22,261 bases of DNA. It comes from JAWLFI01 sp964627995. GTDB lineage: Bacteria > Bacteroidota > Bacteroidia > Chitinophagales > Saprospiraceae. Shown here in pieces: positions 1 to 8,578 of this stretch. The stretch covers positions 1 to 22,261 of the forward strand of contig CAZVLN010000038.1 in assembly GCA_964627995.1 (NCBI GenBank), given 5' to 3'. The notes beneath the pieces were generated by a model that ran no database searches, was not told where the DNA came from, and saw nothing but the letters and a program-made list of their open reading frames with translations. The number at the start of each line of letters is the position of its first letter. Within the stretch, counting starts at the first letter, position 1. Both the position numbers and the translations under genes were made by a program.

Positions 1-491
1 CCCCCGTTCGTTGTATAAACGCACCTTTCATGTACTTATATATGCTTTTTGTCATGTCTTTTTATCTGCAATTTTGATAGGTAGTTCCCCTCGACTACAG
101 GTTTAGGTCAGTGGATGCTTTCGGGTTTCTCAGCTGTCGCTCTATCGCTTCTGTTGAAAAGGGGAAAGACACCGACTTTTCTAAACCGTAGCTTTAATAT
201 ACGTGTTTTTATGCATCTTTGTACGTTGGGTTTTTGGAAGTGTGGAATGCTGATGGCGTTAGGGCTGGGATAGTGTTTTTGGCCTTCACGCGCCCGGGGA
301 GCCCACGCAAATACAGTGTGAATACGATCCAGCAAAGGGCTGCGCCGGATAATAAATATACCATTTTCGTTTTTGATCATAATTGCCAGCGCAGCCTGGC
401 CCTTGCTGCCTGCGCGGGGCTTCCCATCTCCATTATCCAATCAAAGTTTTTTACCGGCGGGGTATGTAGCCCACCTTGGGTCAGTCTCTGT
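1..491. other. Non-coding stretch downstream of the Fic gene
   Basis: I find no convincing gene here. The open frames that cross it follow the GC-rich hairpin, lack a recognisable domain and have unusual composition. The hairpin at about 296-425 is the only notable structure. The first 200 bases are AT-rich and show nothing I recognise. Confidence 0.6.
296..425. repeat. Long imperfect hairpin (structured non-coding element)
   Basis: The two halves of this stretch pair over a long distance. Positions 296-304 pair with 417-425 (9 bp, one G-T), 306-309 with 411-414 (4 bp), 330-335 with 403-408 (6 bp), 337-339 with 400-402 and 340-345 with 389-394 (6 bp). Bulges lie at A336 and 395-399, an asymmetric internal loop at 310-329, and an AT-rich terminal loop of about 37 nt. 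The stems are much more GC-rich than the neighbouring genes. It lies just downstream of the Fic gene stop. It could be a folded RNA, a REP/MITE-like repeat or a recombination site; I saw no matched integron core sites around it. The pairing is seen directly, the role is unknown. Confidence 0.5.
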
Positions 492-1472
492 TCATTTAAA
501 TTCATATTTCGTTATCCTATTATCACCTTTTTTTATTAAAAATCCCAAGTCAACTCCTTTTTTTAAATCTCTCGTTGCTGTAGCTGTAGAAATATCCCTA
601 AATACCTTAAGGTAATCTTTCCTGGTAAATTCGCTTAAATCTGTTTGTTCTTTAAAATATTGCAATCTCTCCTCATCACTAAATGATTTTCTCTGGTCGT
701 CTATCAACTCACTTAAACTTACCTTTATCATACCGAGCATGAATTCAACGAACCTCGTACATAGCCCTTCTTTATCTGATTCTGATAATGCTTCGTAATA
801 CTTTTCTTGATTTTGCTTAATCTCTATTTCTATCGGTAAATACTCAAATACAGGATTCTCCAGCATCAATATCAATGTCTGCCACAGTCTACCCATTCTA
901 CCATTTCCATCCATAAATGGGTGTATGAACTCCATTTCATAATGGAATACACAGCTTTTTACTATTTGATTATCTTCACTCTCTTTCAAATAGGTGAATA
1001 AGTTGTTCATTAAATGACTTACATTCCACGCAGGTGGAGCCATATGTGCTATTTCTTCTCCTTTTACTACCCCCACCCCTTTTGTCCTATATTCTCCCGC
1101 ATTATCCACTAAGCCCGACATCAATGTTTTGTGTGCTAATAAATATGACTCTTCACTGTATGGATCAAAATTTCTCAGATTACGATAGACTTCAATTGCA
1201 TTTTGAACCTCTTTGATATCCTTTGCCGGACCCATAATCTTTTTGTTTTCAAATATCGCTGATACTTGATTTATCGACAATGTGTTACCTTCAATCATTA
1301 GTGAGGACTGAATTGTCTTTATCCTATTCTCTCGGCGCAAATTTGTTTGAGGTTTTCTTAGATATGTCGCATCTACTATCCCGATCAACTTACCAACTTC
1401 TATTGACAAGTTGATTATTTTAGCGGTGCCTTCATAGTACTTTTGAATCATGATGCCATCATTTGATCGCAT
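492..1472 (-). CDS. Fic family protein, class II (likely AMP transferase)
   Basis: Fic enzymes usually transfer AMP from ATP to a hydroxyl side chain of a target protein. The full active-site motif HPFMDGNGRMGR is at residues 184-195, with catalytic His184 and the phosphate-binding D-G-N-G-R. An N-terminal inhibitory motif of the (S/T)xxxE(G/N) type is at residues 57-62 (S57, E61, G62), which places it in class II, where the inhibitory helix lies in the same chain ahead of the Fic fold. The last 60 or so residues look like a winged-helix domain. At 326 aa it is normal length and intact. A TAnnTTTG box sits only 8 nt before the first ATG, so Met8 (1451) may be the true start. No antitoxin-like partner is adjacent, as expected when the inhibitor is built in. 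The target is unknown. Confidence 0.93.
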   Translation of the reverse strand: MRSNDGIMIQKYYEGTAKIINLSIEVGKLIGIVDATYLRKPQTNLRRENRIKTIQSSLMIEGNTLSINQVSAIFENKKIMGPAKDIKEVQNAIEVYRNLRNFDPYSEESYLLAHKTLMSGLVDNAGEYRTKGVGVVKGEEIAHMAPPAWNVSHLMNNLFTYLKESEDNQIVKSCVFHYEMEFIHPFMDGNGRMGRLWQTLILMLENPVFEYLPIEIEIKQNQEKYYEALSESDKEGLCTRFVEFMLGMIKVSLSELIDDQRKSFSDEERLQYFKEQTDLSEFTRKDYLKVFRDISTATATRDLKKGVDLGFLIKKGDNRITKYEFK

Positions 1473-1480
1473 TAAAGGTA

Positions 1481-1488
1481 CAAAATTA
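1481..1488 (-). promoter_or_regulatory. Possible -7 box for the Fic gene
   Basis: On the minus strand this reads TAATTTTG, a full match to the Bacteroidota -7 consensus TAnnTTTG. No clear -33 TTTG is found at the usual distance. If real, the transcript would begin almost at the first ATG, which favours Met8 (1451) as start codon. Confidence 0.3.
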
Positions 1489-1662
1489 TCAAATGGTTTG
1501 GATTTATAGCGTCATTCTATTCACAAGCATTCGATCAACTTCTGTTTCTTTATGGGATTGTGCCTAAGAGTTCAAGTGAAGTCTTTCCACAGGCATTTGT
1601 ATGTTCGCTTGCGGGCAAAGTCTGGTTATGTCCTACACCGTGTTAGTGCCCGTTTTATCTTT

Positions 1663-2589
1663 TTAGGTGTTTTGTATTATGTAGCAGACTACTTTAGTTT
1701 GAGGTTCAATAAAAATATACATATAACCATCTCCCCAAAAATTTAAGTTTTCGAAATATTTAAGCATAAAATCCTTATTGGAAGTGATATTATGATGCTT
1801 TGTCTTGATCCCGGTATTGCTGCTAATTTGCATCACAAACTTCATCGCATTATCAGATTTGGGACAAACTGGAATTTTTGGCACCTGAATCCAATGTGGA
1901 ATCCCACTATGAGCAAAATTCAAATGGAAGTGATTCGTCTTTGTTGCACTAAAAAAGGTCTTTTCGTAAATAATTTCCGAATTCATTTTCAATTCATTTG
2001 GAAAAGAAGTACTTGTCGTTTGAAGTTGGTCGCGATTTAAAACTTCCGGTTTGCTAGGGTCAGAATAGTCTATAAATACGGATTCAAAGTTCAAATATAT
2101 AGGAGCGATGAGATGCAGGTCGAAAGGAAGCCCGTTGAAGGCATCATCGTTTTTGGAGATCATGCCTAAATATTGAAAGGGTGCTATGAAGTTAAGTCTA
2201 GGTATCGTCAAGGAATCTGGTGGTTCGCCACCTAAGTAGCTTTTTGATTTTGATGTTCTCTGTATTTGATAAATTGAATGTTGTTCAACTTCAATGTAAT
2301 GCATGCCAATTTCGTCTTCCTTTAATTCTCGCTTGTATCTCGTGCCTTCACTCCACTCAAAGGCTTGCATTAATTTGTCATCCTTGAAAACTAATTCTAA
2401 TGGTGAATATAAATATCTCGCCGTTTCTTTGTTTACAGCGTGAGTCTGGATATATCTTTGGCATTTTTGATCGCCATTTAATTTCACGTCATAATCACTT
2501 AAGAAGATTTTCTTTATTTCACCTTGTCCCATACATAGATTTACATGAGCAATAATAATCAGTGATGTTTTTATAATGATTCGTTTCAT
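1663..2589 (-). CDS. Exported protein of unknown function
   Basis: I do not recognise a family. From the ATG at 2589 the protein has 308 aa and begins with a typical signal peptide: a short basic n-region (MKRIIIK), a hydrophobic core, then a likely cleavage around MGQ-GE, so it is probably exported to the periplasm or beyond. No lipobox precedes the cysteine near the cleavage region. The mature part is mixed alpha/beta in composition, rich in Lys, Phe, Tyr and Asn, with no transmembrane segment and no C-terminal sorting domain. The frame can be extended to a GTG at 2613, but that codon lies inside a palindrome and would put hydrophilic residues ahead of the signal peptide, so I prefer 2589. 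It appears to be a single-gene unit. Confidence 0.75.
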   Translation of the reverse strand: MKRIIIKTSLIIIAHVNLCMGQGEIKKIFLSDYDVKLNGDQKCQRYIQTHAVNKETARYLYSPLELVFKDDKLMQAFEWSEGTRYKRELKEDEIGMHYIEVEQHSIYQIQRTSKSKSYLGGEPPDSLTIPRLNFIAPFQYLGMISKNDDAFNGLPFDLHLIAPIYLNFESVFIDYSDPSKPEVLNRDQLQTTSTSFPNELKMNSEIIYEKTFFSATKTNHFHLNFAHSGIPHWIQVPKIPVCPKSDNAMKFVMQISSNTGIKTKHHNITSNKDFMLKYFENLNFWGDGYMYIFIEPQTKVVCYIIQNT

Positions 2590-2608
2590 TTCCTTGTAGT
2601 TGGCAAAA

Positions 2609-2645
2609 CGCACACCGTAAGGTGCGTATCCCGAAGGGTATGCAC
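2609..2645. repeat. Paired small palindromes (REP-like)
   Basis: Two adjacent inverted repeats sit just upstream of the exported protein's start. The first (2609-2626) pairs CGCAC with GTGCG around a TAAG-containing centre. The second (2622-2645) forms a 10-bp stem with two G-T pairs and a CGAA loop. They overlap by five bases, so only one can fold at a time. This could be a REP-type repeat or a leader RNA switch; only the pairing is shown. Confidence 0.45.
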
Positions 2646-2873
2646 TTTACAGAATATTAGTAGCTTTTATTTTTTTTGTAATCTCTTTGCTCGGACGCAA
2701 TATACAAAACTAAATATCGCAGCTCTAGTCAACTGCAGCAAATGTATTACCCTTTCCACTTTCCCCTTCTTCGCCCACTGAAGCTCCGAAGGAGCGAAGG
2801 AAGGTCTTCGACCAAGCAAACACAGCGCGCGCAGTTGGTTATACTTTGAATTCCTTCTCTTTCATGGAAATTG

Positions 2874-2881
2874 TACCTTTG
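2874..2881 (+). promoter_or_regulatory. Likely ileS promoter -7 box
   Basis: TACCTTTG matches the Bacteroidota -7 consensus TAnnTTTG exactly. A TTTG at 2845-2848 lies 25 bases upstream, a little farther than usual for the -33 element. The start codon at 2910 would then have a short leader of roughly 20 nt. Confidence 0.45.
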
Positions 2882-2909
2882 CATCTTCAACAGATGAACT
2901 TCGGGATTT

Positions 2910-5900
2910 ATGTATACGGAAATCAAGCAACTGCACCTACCTACGATTGACAAATCGCTAGCGAAATACTGGGAAGAAAAGAAAATTTTTCAACGCTCGA
3001 TCGACGAGCGGCCAGCTGATCAAACCTTTGTGTTTTATGAAGGTCCGCCCTCGGCCAATGGTAAGCCGGGCATACATCACGTCATGGCCCGAACGGTCAA
3101 AGACTTGTTTTGCCGATTCCAAACCATGCAGGGAAATCGCGTGACCCGTAAAGGGGGATGGGATACGCACGGACTGCCTATAGAACTGAGTGTAGAAAAA
3201 GAACTCGGTATCACGAAAGAGGATATCGGAAGTAAAATCACTGTGGACGAGTACAATCAAAAGTGCCGGGAGACGGTAATGCGCTACAAAGATCTTTGGG
3301 ACGATATCACGCGCAAAATGGGCTACTGGGTAGACCTGGATGACCCTTATGTCACCTTTGAAAACGAATACATCGAATCGGTCTGGAACATGATTCAACG
3401 CCTATACAAAAAAGGCTATCTATACAAAGGATATACTATTCAGCCCTATTCGCCGGCTGCCGGTACCGGCCTCAGCACTCACGAGCTCAATCAACCCGGC
3501 TGCTATCAATCCGTAAAGGACACTTCCGTTACCGCCCAGTTTAAGTTAAAGGACAGTCCGGCCGTAAAAGAACTTGCAGCTCATGTTGATCAGCGGCCTG
3601 TCTACGCAATGGCCTGGACGACCACCCCCTGGACCTTACCTTCCAATACGGGCTTAGCAGTGGGTAAGAAGATCGAGTATGCGCTGGTGGACACCTATAA
3701 TCCCTACACTTATGAACGCGTGGCCGTTCTTGTGGCGACCGATTTGCTGTCCGTGTATTTCAGTGGCGAAGAAGGTGATCTGAATGCTTACACCGAAGGC
3801 GATAAAGAAATTCCTTTTAAAGTCGTTCATACATTGAAAGGCAGCGACCTGGTCGGCATGCGATATGAGCCGGTTTTCAATTACGCAACGCCAGAAGATG
3901 GTGATGCCTATATCATTGTGGCGGGACACCACGTCTCTACCGAGGATGGTACCGGGATTGTACACATTGCTCCCTCTTTTGGTGCGGATGACCAGCAAAT
4001 TGGTAAAGAGCATGGCCTTGGACACCTCACTTTAGTCGATGAACAAGGCCGATTTACTAAAGAAATGGGGCCTTATGCCGGGCGCTATGTGAAAGACTTT
4101 ACCGACGACCCCAACTATGAGTCAGTAGACATCGATCTGGCCGTACAACTCAAGCAAGAAAATAAAGCCTTTCAGGTGCAAAAATACGAGCACAATTATC
4201 CCCATTGCTGGCGAACAGACAAGCCCATTTTGTACTTTCCGCTCGACAGCTGGTTTATTCAGGCCACGAAGGCCAAAGACCGCATGGTAGAACTGAATAA
4301 AACCATCAATTGGAAGCCCAGCCACACCGGCGAAAAGCGCTTCGGACAGTGGTTGGAAAATCTACAGGACTGGAATTTATCCCGCTCGCGATTTTGGGGT
4401 ATTCCACTTCCCATTTGGCGAACAAAAGACGGTACAGATGAGCGTTGTATCGGCTCCATTTCCGAGTTAGCTGAGGGCATTGCCGAGGCCAACAAGGTGC
4501 TGGGAATGCAACAGGAGGTACCCAAAGACCTGCACCGTCCCTATATTGATGAGGTGGTTCTCGTCAATGAGGATGGCAAAGCTATGCATCGCGAACTGGA
4601 TTTGATTGATGTTTGGTTTGATTCGGGTTCCATGCCCTATGCCCAATGGCACTATCCCTTCGAAAATGAAGACTTATTCAAGGCCAACTTCCCTGCCGAC
4701 TTTATCGCGGAGGGGGTCGATCAGACGCGCGGTTGGTTCTATACGCTGCATGCGATTGCCACTATGGCTTTCGACAGTGTCGCCTATAAAAATGTAGTAT
4801 CAAACGGTCTCGTGCAAGATAAAGACGGACGAAAAATGTCGAAGCGACTCGGCAATGCCATCGAGCCATTTTCCACCATCGAAAAATATGGCGCCGATGC
4901 CAGTCGCTGGTATATGATCACCAATGCGCAGCCCTGGGATAACCTCAAGTTTGATCTCGAAGGGCTAGCAGAAGTGCAGCGTAAGTTTTTTGGCACACTG
5001 CATAACACCTACGGCTTCTTTGCGCTTTATGCCAACATTGATGAATTTACCTATGCAGAAGATCGAATTCCTGTAGCAGATCGACCGGAAATCGATCGAT
5101 GGATTTTGTCCCGACTGCACTTGCTCGTTCAAAATGTTCAGGAAGACTATTCCAATTACGAGCCGACGCAAGCCGGCCGAAAGATCCAGACCTTTGTAAT
5201 CGACCAATTGAGTAATTGGTATGTACGCCTCTGCCGACGTCGATTCTGGAAAGGAGACTACGGTACGGATAAGATCGCGGCCTACCAAACGCTATACGAA
5301 TGTCTGCTCCACGTTTCAAAACTCATGGCACCTATTGCGCCATTCTATGCCGACTGGCTGTATCAGCAACTCGATAGTTGTACACAGTTGGAAAAGGTGG
5401 ACTCCGTACATCTCACTCTCTTCCCCGAAGTGGAAAAACAGGCTATCGATGAAGGCTTGAACCAGCGTATGGATTACGCGCAGCGCATTTCGTCCCTAGT
5501 CCTTTCCCTCCGTAAAAAAGAAGGAATTCGGGTGCGACAGCCGCTACAAAAGATCTTGCTGCCTGTTTCGTCCCCTGAATTCAAAGCTCAAGTTCAGGCC
5601 GTAGAAGATATCATCTTGCAAGAAGTGAACGTCCGAGAAATCGATTACGTGGAGGACGCCTCAGACGTCATTCGCAAGCGGGCCAAGCCGAATTTCCGAA
5701 ATTTAGGAAAACGTCTGGGGTCGGATATGAAAGCAGCTAATCAGCAAATTCAGGACCTCAGTGATAGCGATATTCGAGCCTTCGAGGAAAAAGGCGAGAT
5801 GACCTTACAGATTGAGGACAGAAGCTACACGCTAGGGCCGGATGATATTGAGATTATCAGTGAAGATATTCCCGGCTGGCAGGTGGCGAGCAGTGGCACC

Positions 5901-6194
5901 CTAACCGTCGCGCTGGACATTACCATCACTGAGGAGTTGGCGGACGAAGGTATGGCGCGAGAGTTGATTCACGCGCTTCAAGCCTTGCGTAAGGATGCCG
6001 ATCTGGAGGTGACAGACCGCATTCGCGTGCAGATTTCCGAGCACCCCGATGTCGTGCGTGCCGTTGAGGCACATGGCGCCATGATGGCCCAGGAAATTCT
6101 TGCCGACGACATTCAGGTGACCAGTGATTTAGATGGCACCGATCTGGCGCTAGCCGATGATATAGAAGTACAAGCGAGCATATCGCGGGTCTAA
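2910..6194 (+). CDS. ileS: Isoleucyl-tRNA synthetase
   Basis: This class I synthetase charges tRNA-Ile with isoleucine in the cytoplasm and is essential. At 1094 aa it matches the long bacterial forms. The ATP-binding signature is GIHH (residues 54-57) instead of HIGH, in the context GPPSANGKPGIHH. The KMSKS loop is KMSKR at residues 642-646. The CP1 editing domain is present, with its threonine-rich stretch TTTPWTLPSN from residue 237 and the segment with Asp346 (EDGTGIVH) that removes mischarged valine. After the anticodon-binding helical region comes a C-terminal extension of roughly 150-200 residues, of the type seen in Bacteroidota IleRS (DUF5915-like). It is monocistronic, divergent from the gene on its left and convergent with the block on its right. 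The start fits the promoter at 2874. Confidence 0.98.
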   Translation: MYTEIKQLHLPTIDKSLAKYWEEKKIFQRSIDERPADQTFVFYEGPPSANGKPGIHHVMARTVKDLFCRFQTMQGNRVTRKGGWDTHGLPIELSVEKELGITKEDIGSKITVDEYNQKCRETVMRYKDLWDDITRKMGYWVDLDDPYVTFENEYIESVWNMIQRLYKKGYLYKGYTIQPYSPAAGTGLSTHELNQPGCYQSVKDTSVTAQFKLKDSPAVKELAAHVDQRPVYAMAWTTTPWTLPSNTGLAVGKKIEYALVDTYNPYTYERVAVLVATDLLSVYFSGEEGDLNAYTEGDKEIPFKVVHTLKGSDLVGMRYEPVFNYATPEDGDAYIIVAGHHVSTEDGTGIVHIAPSFGADDQQIGKEHGLGHLTLVDEQGRFTKEMGPYAGRYVKDFTDDPNYESVDIDLAVQLKQENKAFQVQKYEHNYPHCWRTDKPILYFPLDSWFIQATKAKDRMVELNKTINWKPSHTGEKRFGQWLENLQDWNLSRSRFWGIPLPIWRTKDGTDERCIGSISELAEGIAEANKVLGMQQEVPKDLHRPYIDEVVLVNEDGKAMHRELDLIDVWFDSGSMPYAQWHYPFENEDLFKANFPADFIAEGVDQTRGWFYTLHAIATMAFDSVAYKNVVSNGLVQDKDGRKMSKRLGNAIEPFSTIEKYGADASRWYMITNAQPWDNLKFDLEGLAEVQRKFFGTLHNTYGFFALYANIDEFTYAEDRIPVADRPEIDRWILSRLHLLVQNVQEDYSNYEPTQAGRKIQTFVIDQLSNWYVRLCRRRFWKGDYGTDKIAAYQTLYECLLHVSKLMAPIAPFYADWLYQQLDSCTQLEKVDSVHLTLFPEVEKQAIDEGLNQRMDYAQRISSLVLSLRKKEGIRVRQPLQKILLPVSSPEFKAQVQAVEDIILQEVNVREIDYVEDASDVIRKRAKPNFRNLGKRLGSDMKAANQQIQDLSDSDIRAFEEKGEMTLQIEDRSYTLGPDDIEIISEDIPGWQVASSGTLTVALDITITEELADEGMARELIHALQALRKDADLEVTDRIRVQISEHPDVVRAVEAHGAMMAQEILADDIQVTSDLDGTDLALADDIEVQASISRV

Positions 6195-6216
6195 TTTTTT
6201 TCGGATGAGGGCATCA

Positions 6217-6290
6217 CCCACGAGGCTCCGCCCAAAGGCGAAGCTCGTGGGTCGCTATGCTCGAGACTCGGTCCCCAACAAGTTGGGGAC
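6217..6290. terminator. GC-rich hairpins between convergent genes
   Basis: Two strong hairpins follow the ileS stop. The first (6217-6251) pairs CCCACGAG with CTCGTGGG and continues inward for about six more pairs with one bulge and one mismatch. The second (6271-6290) has perfect 9-bp arms, GTCCCCAAC and GTTGGGGAC, around AA. Neither is followed by a long T-run. They lie between ileS and a convergent gene, so a two-way transcription barrier or mRNA 3'-end protection is plausible. The rest of 6195-6455 has no supported gene. Confidence 0.5.
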
Positions 6291-6455
6291 GGCTGCGGCT
6301 TCGCCTGGCCTCTCTCGCAGCGCTGATGCACTAAGAAACCCCATTTTCTGGTGCTTTTTGAAACTTGGCGTTTTCGTTTCAGACCGCATATTTCTATGAG
6401 GAACTTTTTTCCTAAGACGTGCCACCATATTCCCCAACACCCTTTTGTTGTTCCA

Positions 6456-7238
6456 CTACAGCAGAATAGCCGCACCTATTTTTAAAAATCGAAGGGTATT
6501 ACTATCGGAATAATATTCAGAATCGATGTGCTGGGTGGCAATATTCAATTCTACAAATAAGCGGTAACCAAACCGCCCATAGTTTCTCTCGTATGCGGTA
6601 TGAAAACTAAAAACCGCAAAAGGGTTCTTCTCAAAGTCTTCGGTTTTATCGTCATACCGGTTCTCCCGCACGTAAAATCGTTCAACTTCCGTATCTGCGA
6701 GTGCCCGTTCCCGGGTACGAACGACCTCCAGCTCGTTGATGAAGTTGGTCATATAACTGAGGCCAAAACCTACAAGAAAGGTGTTATTATTTCTTTGATA
6801 CGCCTTGAAGTTAAGCTTGGCACCTACGGATAAATAATGGACATGAGCCACTACATTCGTTTGCTCCCGGGTAACACCCAGCGTTTCCATTGCAACCAGG
6901 CGATCAAAACTAGCTCTACTTCTTTGGTATTCGGCTATAAACGATAAACTCGGCCACTTCTTATTCGAAAACCTCCGGTAGGCTAGCCGAACACCCGGAT
7001 ACCATAAATCGCTTTGCTTTGTCATATCACCTACACCGGGAATATTAACCTCATCCTCGAAAGTTCCTAATGAAAACCCAAAAGAGGTTCCTATTTCCCA
7101 ATTATGGGTCTTTTGGGCCTGAGCGTGAGACGGAAAAAGAACAACGGCCATACTTAAGAGAAACAAACTTGAGAGATATGACCCAAACGCATTGTGCGGC
7201 TGGGGAAATTTTGCTTTAACAAATATTAAATGTTTCAT
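6456..7238 (-). CDS. Outer-membrane beta-barrel-like protein (barrel 2)
   Basis: This 260-aa protein has a long signal sequence ending in HAQA-QK near residue 41. The mature chain alternates polar and hydrophobic/aromatic residues and has short glycine-rich starts such as NWEIGTSFGFSLG, the pattern of beta-strands in a small outer-membrane barrel. The C-terminal half has tyrosine- and phenylalanine-rich strands separated by charged loops, and the chain ends in an apolar segment. No transmembrane helix follows the signal peptide. It is the last gene of a unit, starting 22 bp after the stop of lipoprotein C, so it is very likely co-transcribed with it. I cannot assign a substrate. A lineage-specific porin-like or PorT-like structural barrel is possible. 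Confidence 0.7.
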   Translation of the reverse strand: MKHLIFVKAKFPQPHNAFGSYLSSLFLLSMAVVLFPSHAQAQKTHNWEIGTSFGFSLGTFEDEVNIPGVGDMTKQSDLWYPGVRLAYRRFSNKKWPSLSFIAEYQRSRASFDRLVAMETLGVTREQTNVVAHVHYLSVGAKLNFKAYQRNNNTFLVGFGLSYMTNFINELEVVRTRERALADTEVERFYVRENRYDDKTEDFEKNPFAVFSFHTAYERNYGRFGYRLFVELNIATQHIDSEYYSDSNTLRFLKIGAAILL

Positions 7239-7260
7239 GGTTTTTAATTTTAATTAGTAA

Positions 7261-8541
7261 TTAGATTGGCAAGTTGAAAAATTCCAGTCGTTGATCGCGA
7301 CCCAATAAGCACAAACGCCCTTCGCGATCAAAAAAGACTAGTTCATATGGGGTATCCTGAACGGGAAACTCGTATTCGAATAAGAACTGCCCGGTATATA
7401 ACTCAGCAAAAGCGATGCGCTCACGGTAGGGAATGCACACGATATCTTCCGAGGGATGAATCAGCGGCGGCTCCTGAACATTCGAAGAGTGCAAATCATC
7501 AATAGCAGACTCTCCGGTAGCGACATCAAAAACCTCTATAGCATCATCGTCCCATTTTAATAGGAAGCCATTCATTCGGTCAACGGCCGTAGCCCGCTCG
7601 CTCCAAATTCGTTCTTTCGTCTGCAAATTGAAAGCCACATAACCATTTCGACCATCATAACTTAAGACCCCATTTTCATAAGCAAAAGGTAGGTCATAAT
7701 ACGTGGCAGATTCCCTTTGATACACTTCCGCCGGCAAGTAGGTGCTATCGATCGAATTAGTTTCGACATTTAAAAACGGAAAGTATGCTCCCGGGTCATC
7801 GCTGTTCTCTTCGATAGGAAAGGGCAGTAGAAGCTTTTTTTCATCTTCTCCGTAAGGGAAAATACTTACATTCCGATAAAATGAGAAAGAGCGTTCTGTA
7901 TACAGTTTTACGAGTCGAAACTCTTCAGATGGGAAGCTGTATGAAAAAGCAGAGACGTTTTTTGTATTTCTATTGTATGCATAAAAGTAAGCTATGCCGT
8001 TAATACAATTAAATCCAAAAATTTCCTGGCCCGGTGCTTTTGTTTTCATGTCGACCGTCTGAGTGATCGTCCCTGAGTTCCTGTCTACAAAATGCCACAG
8101 GCGGCCATTGGATAATATCAGTTGGTCCTGATAATCAAATACCCCAATATCATAGATTCCGTCGTTATAAAAACCGAAAAAATACTCGCTCAGATCGCTT
8201 TCGCTTAGGGTCCAGACCGTTTCAATATTTTCCGTATTAATCGCTACCAGGCTTTCATGCATTTTTAGAAAAAGCAAGGGCTGTTCCCCGGTATAATGGC
8301 AGGTACGTGCCTGGTTTTCATCCCATACCCCGTTGAGCTCAATTTGCATTTCACCTACCTTCTCTAATGAAAATTCAGTGTAAGCGGGATCTATCGCATC
8401 GGGAAAGTGCCCCTCCTCCGTATTGCAGGAGATTAAGATGATAAGCAAACACGAGAGGATGGCCCAAATGCCTAGCGGTCGAAAATGAGATGTTACTGTT
8501 TTAGGGTGCCTTAAATCTCGGCGAAAAAAAATAGTTTGCAT
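7261..8541 (-). CDS. Beta-propeller-like lipoprotein C
   Basis: This 426-aa protein is predicted to be a lipoprotein: after a long n-region a hydrophobic helix leads to a lipobox LISC with Cys39. The mature chain is built of repeated beta-hairpin blocks in which aromatic residues are followed by short turns with D-G or N-G, for example GRLWHFVDRNSGTITQ, the kind of repeat found in PQQ/YVTN-type propellers. It ends with a strand ahead of FFDREGRLCLLGRD, which resembles the end of lipoprotein B (FFDSRGYLNY), so the two are probably paralogues. No catalytic motif is visible. It starts 37 bp after the stop of B and runs 22 bp ahead of barrel 2. The propeller call is inferred from repeat pattern, not from a profile match. 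Confidence 0.7.
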   Translation of the reverse strand: MQTIFFRRDLRHPKTVTSHFRPLGIWAILSCLLIILISCNTEEGHFPDAIDPAYTEFSLEKVGEMQIELNGVWDENQARTCHYTGEQPLLFLKMHESLVAINTENIETVWTLSESDLSEYFFGFYNDGIYDIGVFDYQDQLILSNGRLWHFVDRNSGTITQTVDMKTKAPGQEIFGFNCINGIAYFYAYNRNTKNVSAFSYSFPSEEFRLVKLYTERSFSFYRNVSIFPYGEDEKKLLLPFPIEENSDDPGAYFPFLNVETNSIDSTYLPAEVYQRESATYYDLPFAYENGVLSYDGRNGYVAFNLQTKERIWSERATAVDRMNGFLLKWDDDAIEVFDVATGESAIDDLHSSNVQEPPLIHPSEDIVCIPYRERIAFAELYTGQFLFEYEFPVQDTPYELVFFDREGRLCLLGRDQRLEFFNLPI

Positions 8542-8578
8542 AATAAGGTTTTTAATAATTATTAATAATTAGCATAGC

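Larger units (their letters stand above)
2590..2909. other. Divergent intergenic region before ileS
   Basis: About 320 bases separate the minus-strand exported protein from the plus-strand ileS. It contains the palindromes at 2609-2645, a perfect 5-bp hairpin with a GAA loop at 2783-2795 (GCTCC/GGAGC), and the probable ileS promoter near its right end. I found no classical T-box features, such as a T-box consensus followed by a terminator, ahead of ileS. Confidence 0.55.

Noticed and set aside
222..270. GTTGGGT and GTTAGGG, similar to integron core sites
   Set aside because: Both point the same way and no inverted partner or integrase is present, so an attC site is not supported.
108..440. 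110-aa open frame on the minus strand
   Set aside because: It follows the GC-rich hairpin at 296-425, has no domain, signal peptide or promoter, and its composition looks like folded non-coding DNA.
1612..1652. CGGGCA/TGCCCG inverted repeat
   Set aside because: The arms are only 6 bp with a loop of about 29 nt, too weak to call a terminator.
6191..6475. Open frames in the ileS / barrel 2 spacer
   Set aside because: They are composition artefacts of the hairpin region and overlap each other on both strands.
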